Origin: Thermogutta sp.
GTDB lineage: Bacteria > Planctomycetota > Planctomycetia > Pirellulales > Thermoguttaceae
DNA length: 7,227 nt
Direction of reading: 5' to 3'
Assembly: GCF_014359955.1 (NCBI RefSeq)
Contig: NZ_JACIYL010000144.1
Span: 330 to 7,556, forward strand
In this document: in pieces, positions 6,423-7,227 of the stretch
Layout of the letters: the number at the start of each line of letters is the position of its first letter
How positions within the stretch are numbered: the first letter of the stretch is position 1
Notes under the pieces: model-generated
What the model saw: only the letters and a program-made list of their open reading frames with translations
Databases searched by the model: none
What the model was told of the DNA's origin: nothing
Program-made: the position numbers and the translations under genes

Positions 6423-6484
6423 GCCACAAGGTCGGCGATGCTTCCAGGTCCTCTCGTGCCTCTGATCTTCCGTGCACTTGTGGC
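6423..6484. repeat. Long-loop inverted repeat enclosing a degenerate short-repeat tract
   Basis: GCCACAAG (6423-6430) is a perfect inverted match to CTTGTGGC (6477-6484), with 46 bases between. Read on the minus strand, the enclosed and flanking sequence is a run of degenerate 7-10 base units: CCAGAAG, CCACAAG, TGCACGGAAG, ATCAGAGG, CACGAGAG, GACCTGGAAG. This looks like the CACGGAAG/CACAGAGG-type degenerate repeats seen in intergenic regions of several bacterial phyla (recalled, not checked). It could fold as one long stem-loop. Confidence 0.45.
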
Positions 6485-6504
6485 TTCTGGCGCTATTAGT
6501 TAGT

Positions 6505-6510
6505 GGAGGA
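6505..6510 (+). promoter_or_regulatory. Shine-Dalgarno GGAGGA that supports an alternative GTG start
   Basis: GGAGGA lies 9 bases ahead of a GTG at 6520 that is in frame with the downstream coding region, the same element and spacing used by glyS. The ATG at 6565 has its own weaker AAAGG element (6554-6558), 6 bases ahead. Either start could be used. Confidence 0.45.
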
Positions 6511-6564
6511 AAATAACAGGTGGATTTGTTTTCAGATTGGCTCCCGGCTGAAAAAAGGTTACTC

Positions 6565-7227
6565 ATGCGAAGAACCGTTCCGATCGCCTTTCTCGTCGTT
6601 GTGTTGGCAGGTGCCTCCGCGTTTGCCGGTAGTTCCGCACAACCTGTCGAGCCCTTTGACAGCGACCAGGAGTTCAGCATCCGCAATCGGATCGACGAAC
6701 TCATGGCGGCGAAATGGAAAGAGCAGGGCATCACGCCCGCTTTCATCTGTTCAGATGCGGTTTTTCTCAGGAGGGTGTACCTCGACCTGATTGGTACGCT
6801 GCCCACGGAAGACGAAGCGAGGAAGTTTCTGGAAGATCGCGATCCGCAAAAGCGGGAAAAGTTGATTGACGAGTTGCTCAATCGGCCGGAGTACGCGGAT
6901 TACTGGACCATGCGATGGGGAGATATTCTTCGTATCAAGGCCGAGTTCCCCATCAACCTTTGGCCCAACGCTGTGCAAGCCTACAATCGGTGGCTCTATT
7001 CGTCGCTGGCCCGAAATAAACCCTACGATCAGTTTGTGCGGGAGCTTCTCACGTCGAGTGGCAGCAACTTTCGTGTGGGACCTGTCAATTTTTATCGGGC
7101 AACTCAAGACCGAAGTCCCAAAGGTATTGCCCAGGTTGTTGCACTGACTTTCATGGGTGTTCGGGCAGACCAATGGCCGGAGGAAAAGCTCGAAGGGATG
7201 GCAGCCTTTTTCTCGCAGATCAGCTTT
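6565..7227 (+). CDS. Secreted PSCyt2/DUF1549-domain protein, 3' end cut by window edge
   Basis: Only the first 221 codons are in the window; the frame is open to base 7227. Residues 1-21 form a signal peptide: MRR, a hydrophobic core PIAFLVVVLAG, and an A-F-A cleavage site before G22, so the product is probably exported. The mature part matches the start of DUF1549 (PSCyt2): RNRIDELMAAKW (40-51), DAVFLRRVYLDLIGTLPTEDE (64-84), KREKLIDELLNRPEYADYWTMRWGDILRI (97-124), and RWLYSSLARNKPYDQFVRELLTSSGSNF (142-169). Full-length relatives are usually several times longer with a C-terminal DUF1553; their biochemical role is unclear. Oddly, where typical members have a CxxCH-HP-like motif before the WT...AAFF element, this protein reads FMGVRADQWPEEKLEGMAAFF (197-216) with no Cys or His. 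The ATG at 6565 was chosen because it gives a standard signal peptide. An upstream GTG at 6520 with a better Shine-Dalgarno would add 15 residues. Confidence 0.88.
   Translation, partial: MRRTVPIAFLVVVLAGASAFAGSSAQPVEPFDSDQEFSIRNRIDELMAAKWKEQGITPAFICSDAVFLRRVYLDLIGTLPTEDEARKFLEDRDPQKREKLIDELLNRPEYADYWTMRWGDILRIKAEFPINLWPNAVQAYNRWLYSSLARNKPYDQFVRELLTSSGSNFRVGPVNFYRATQDRSPKGIAQVVALTFMGVRADQWPEEKLEGMAAFFSQISF

Larger units (their letters stand above)
6231..6564. other. Spacer between glyS and the DUF1549 gene; repeats and hairpins, no gene
   Basis: This stretch of about 330 bases carries no convincing gene. A plus-strand ORF at 6261-6503 (80 codons) is made largely of the tandem repeats, encoding LFVFR twice, and lacks a good ribosome binding site. 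A minus-strand ORF from 6881 to 6414 runs antisense into the downstream gene and is also unconvincing. The contents are the hairpin at 6299-6323, repeats at 6360-6411 and 6423-6484, and the ribosome binding region near 6505-6510. No clear promoter consensus was found for the downstream gene. Confidence 0.6.

Noticed and set aside
6261..6503. An 80-codon plus-strand ORF before the DUF1549 gene
   Set aside because: It is built largely from the tandem DNA repeats, has no ribosome binding site and shows no domain.
1..7227. CRISPR arrays, insertion sequences, tRNA or rRNA genes
   Set aside because: No regularly spaced direct repeats with unique spacers, no transposase motifs or terminal inverted repeats, and no cloverleaf or rRNA-like sequence were seen on either strand.

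Overview
The window looks like a chromosomal segment of a bacterium in or near the Planctomycetota. The main pointer is the gene at the right edge. It has a signal peptide and an N-terminal PSCyt2/DUF1549-type domain, a family greatly expanded in planctomycetes. Moderate-to-high GC, long spurious antisense ORFs and REP-like intergenic repeats fit this but do not prove it. A thermophilic Pirellulales relative is possible, but that is an inference from composition and the trehalose genes. I cannot name the species.

Left half (1-4079, minus strand). Four genes run right to left as one tightly packed operon in which every junction overlaps. In transcription order they are: a DUF5752-like protein of unknown function (4079-3426), a TreT-type GT4 trehalose glycosyltransferring synthase (3429-2176), trehalose-6-phosphate phosphatase OtsB (2188-1382), and trehalose-6-phosphate synthase OtsA (1395 to beyond base 1, almost complete). 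The overlaps are 4, 13 and 14 bases, so translation is probably coupled. The operon appears to carry two routes to trehalose: the two-step OtsA/OtsB route (NDP-glucose + glucose-6-phosphate, then dephosphorylation) and the one-step, reversible TreT route (NDP-glucose + glucose). The first gene contains an internal duplication, which makes it the least explained and most interesting protein here.

Divergent spacer (4080-4601). About 520 bases separate the trehalose operon from the rightward glycyl-tRNA synthetase gene. I find no convincing gene, tRNA or T-box in it, but it holds several hairpins and dyads, including an 11-bp LacI-operator-like palindrome and two mutually exclusive GC-rich hairpins, plus a weak candidate promoter for the trehalose operon.

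Right half (4602-7227, plus strand). A complete single-chain, bacterial alpha2-type glycyl-tRNA synthetase (4602-6230) is followed by a 334-base spacer. The spacer holds a strong hairpin (possible terminator), a 15-bp tandem repeat, a 9-bp tandem repeat and a degenerate repeat tract. After it comes the start of the secreted DUF1549 protein (6565 to beyond 7227), which lacks the Cys-x-x-Cys-His motif I expect in typical family members. No mobile element, CRISPR array or RNA gene was seen.
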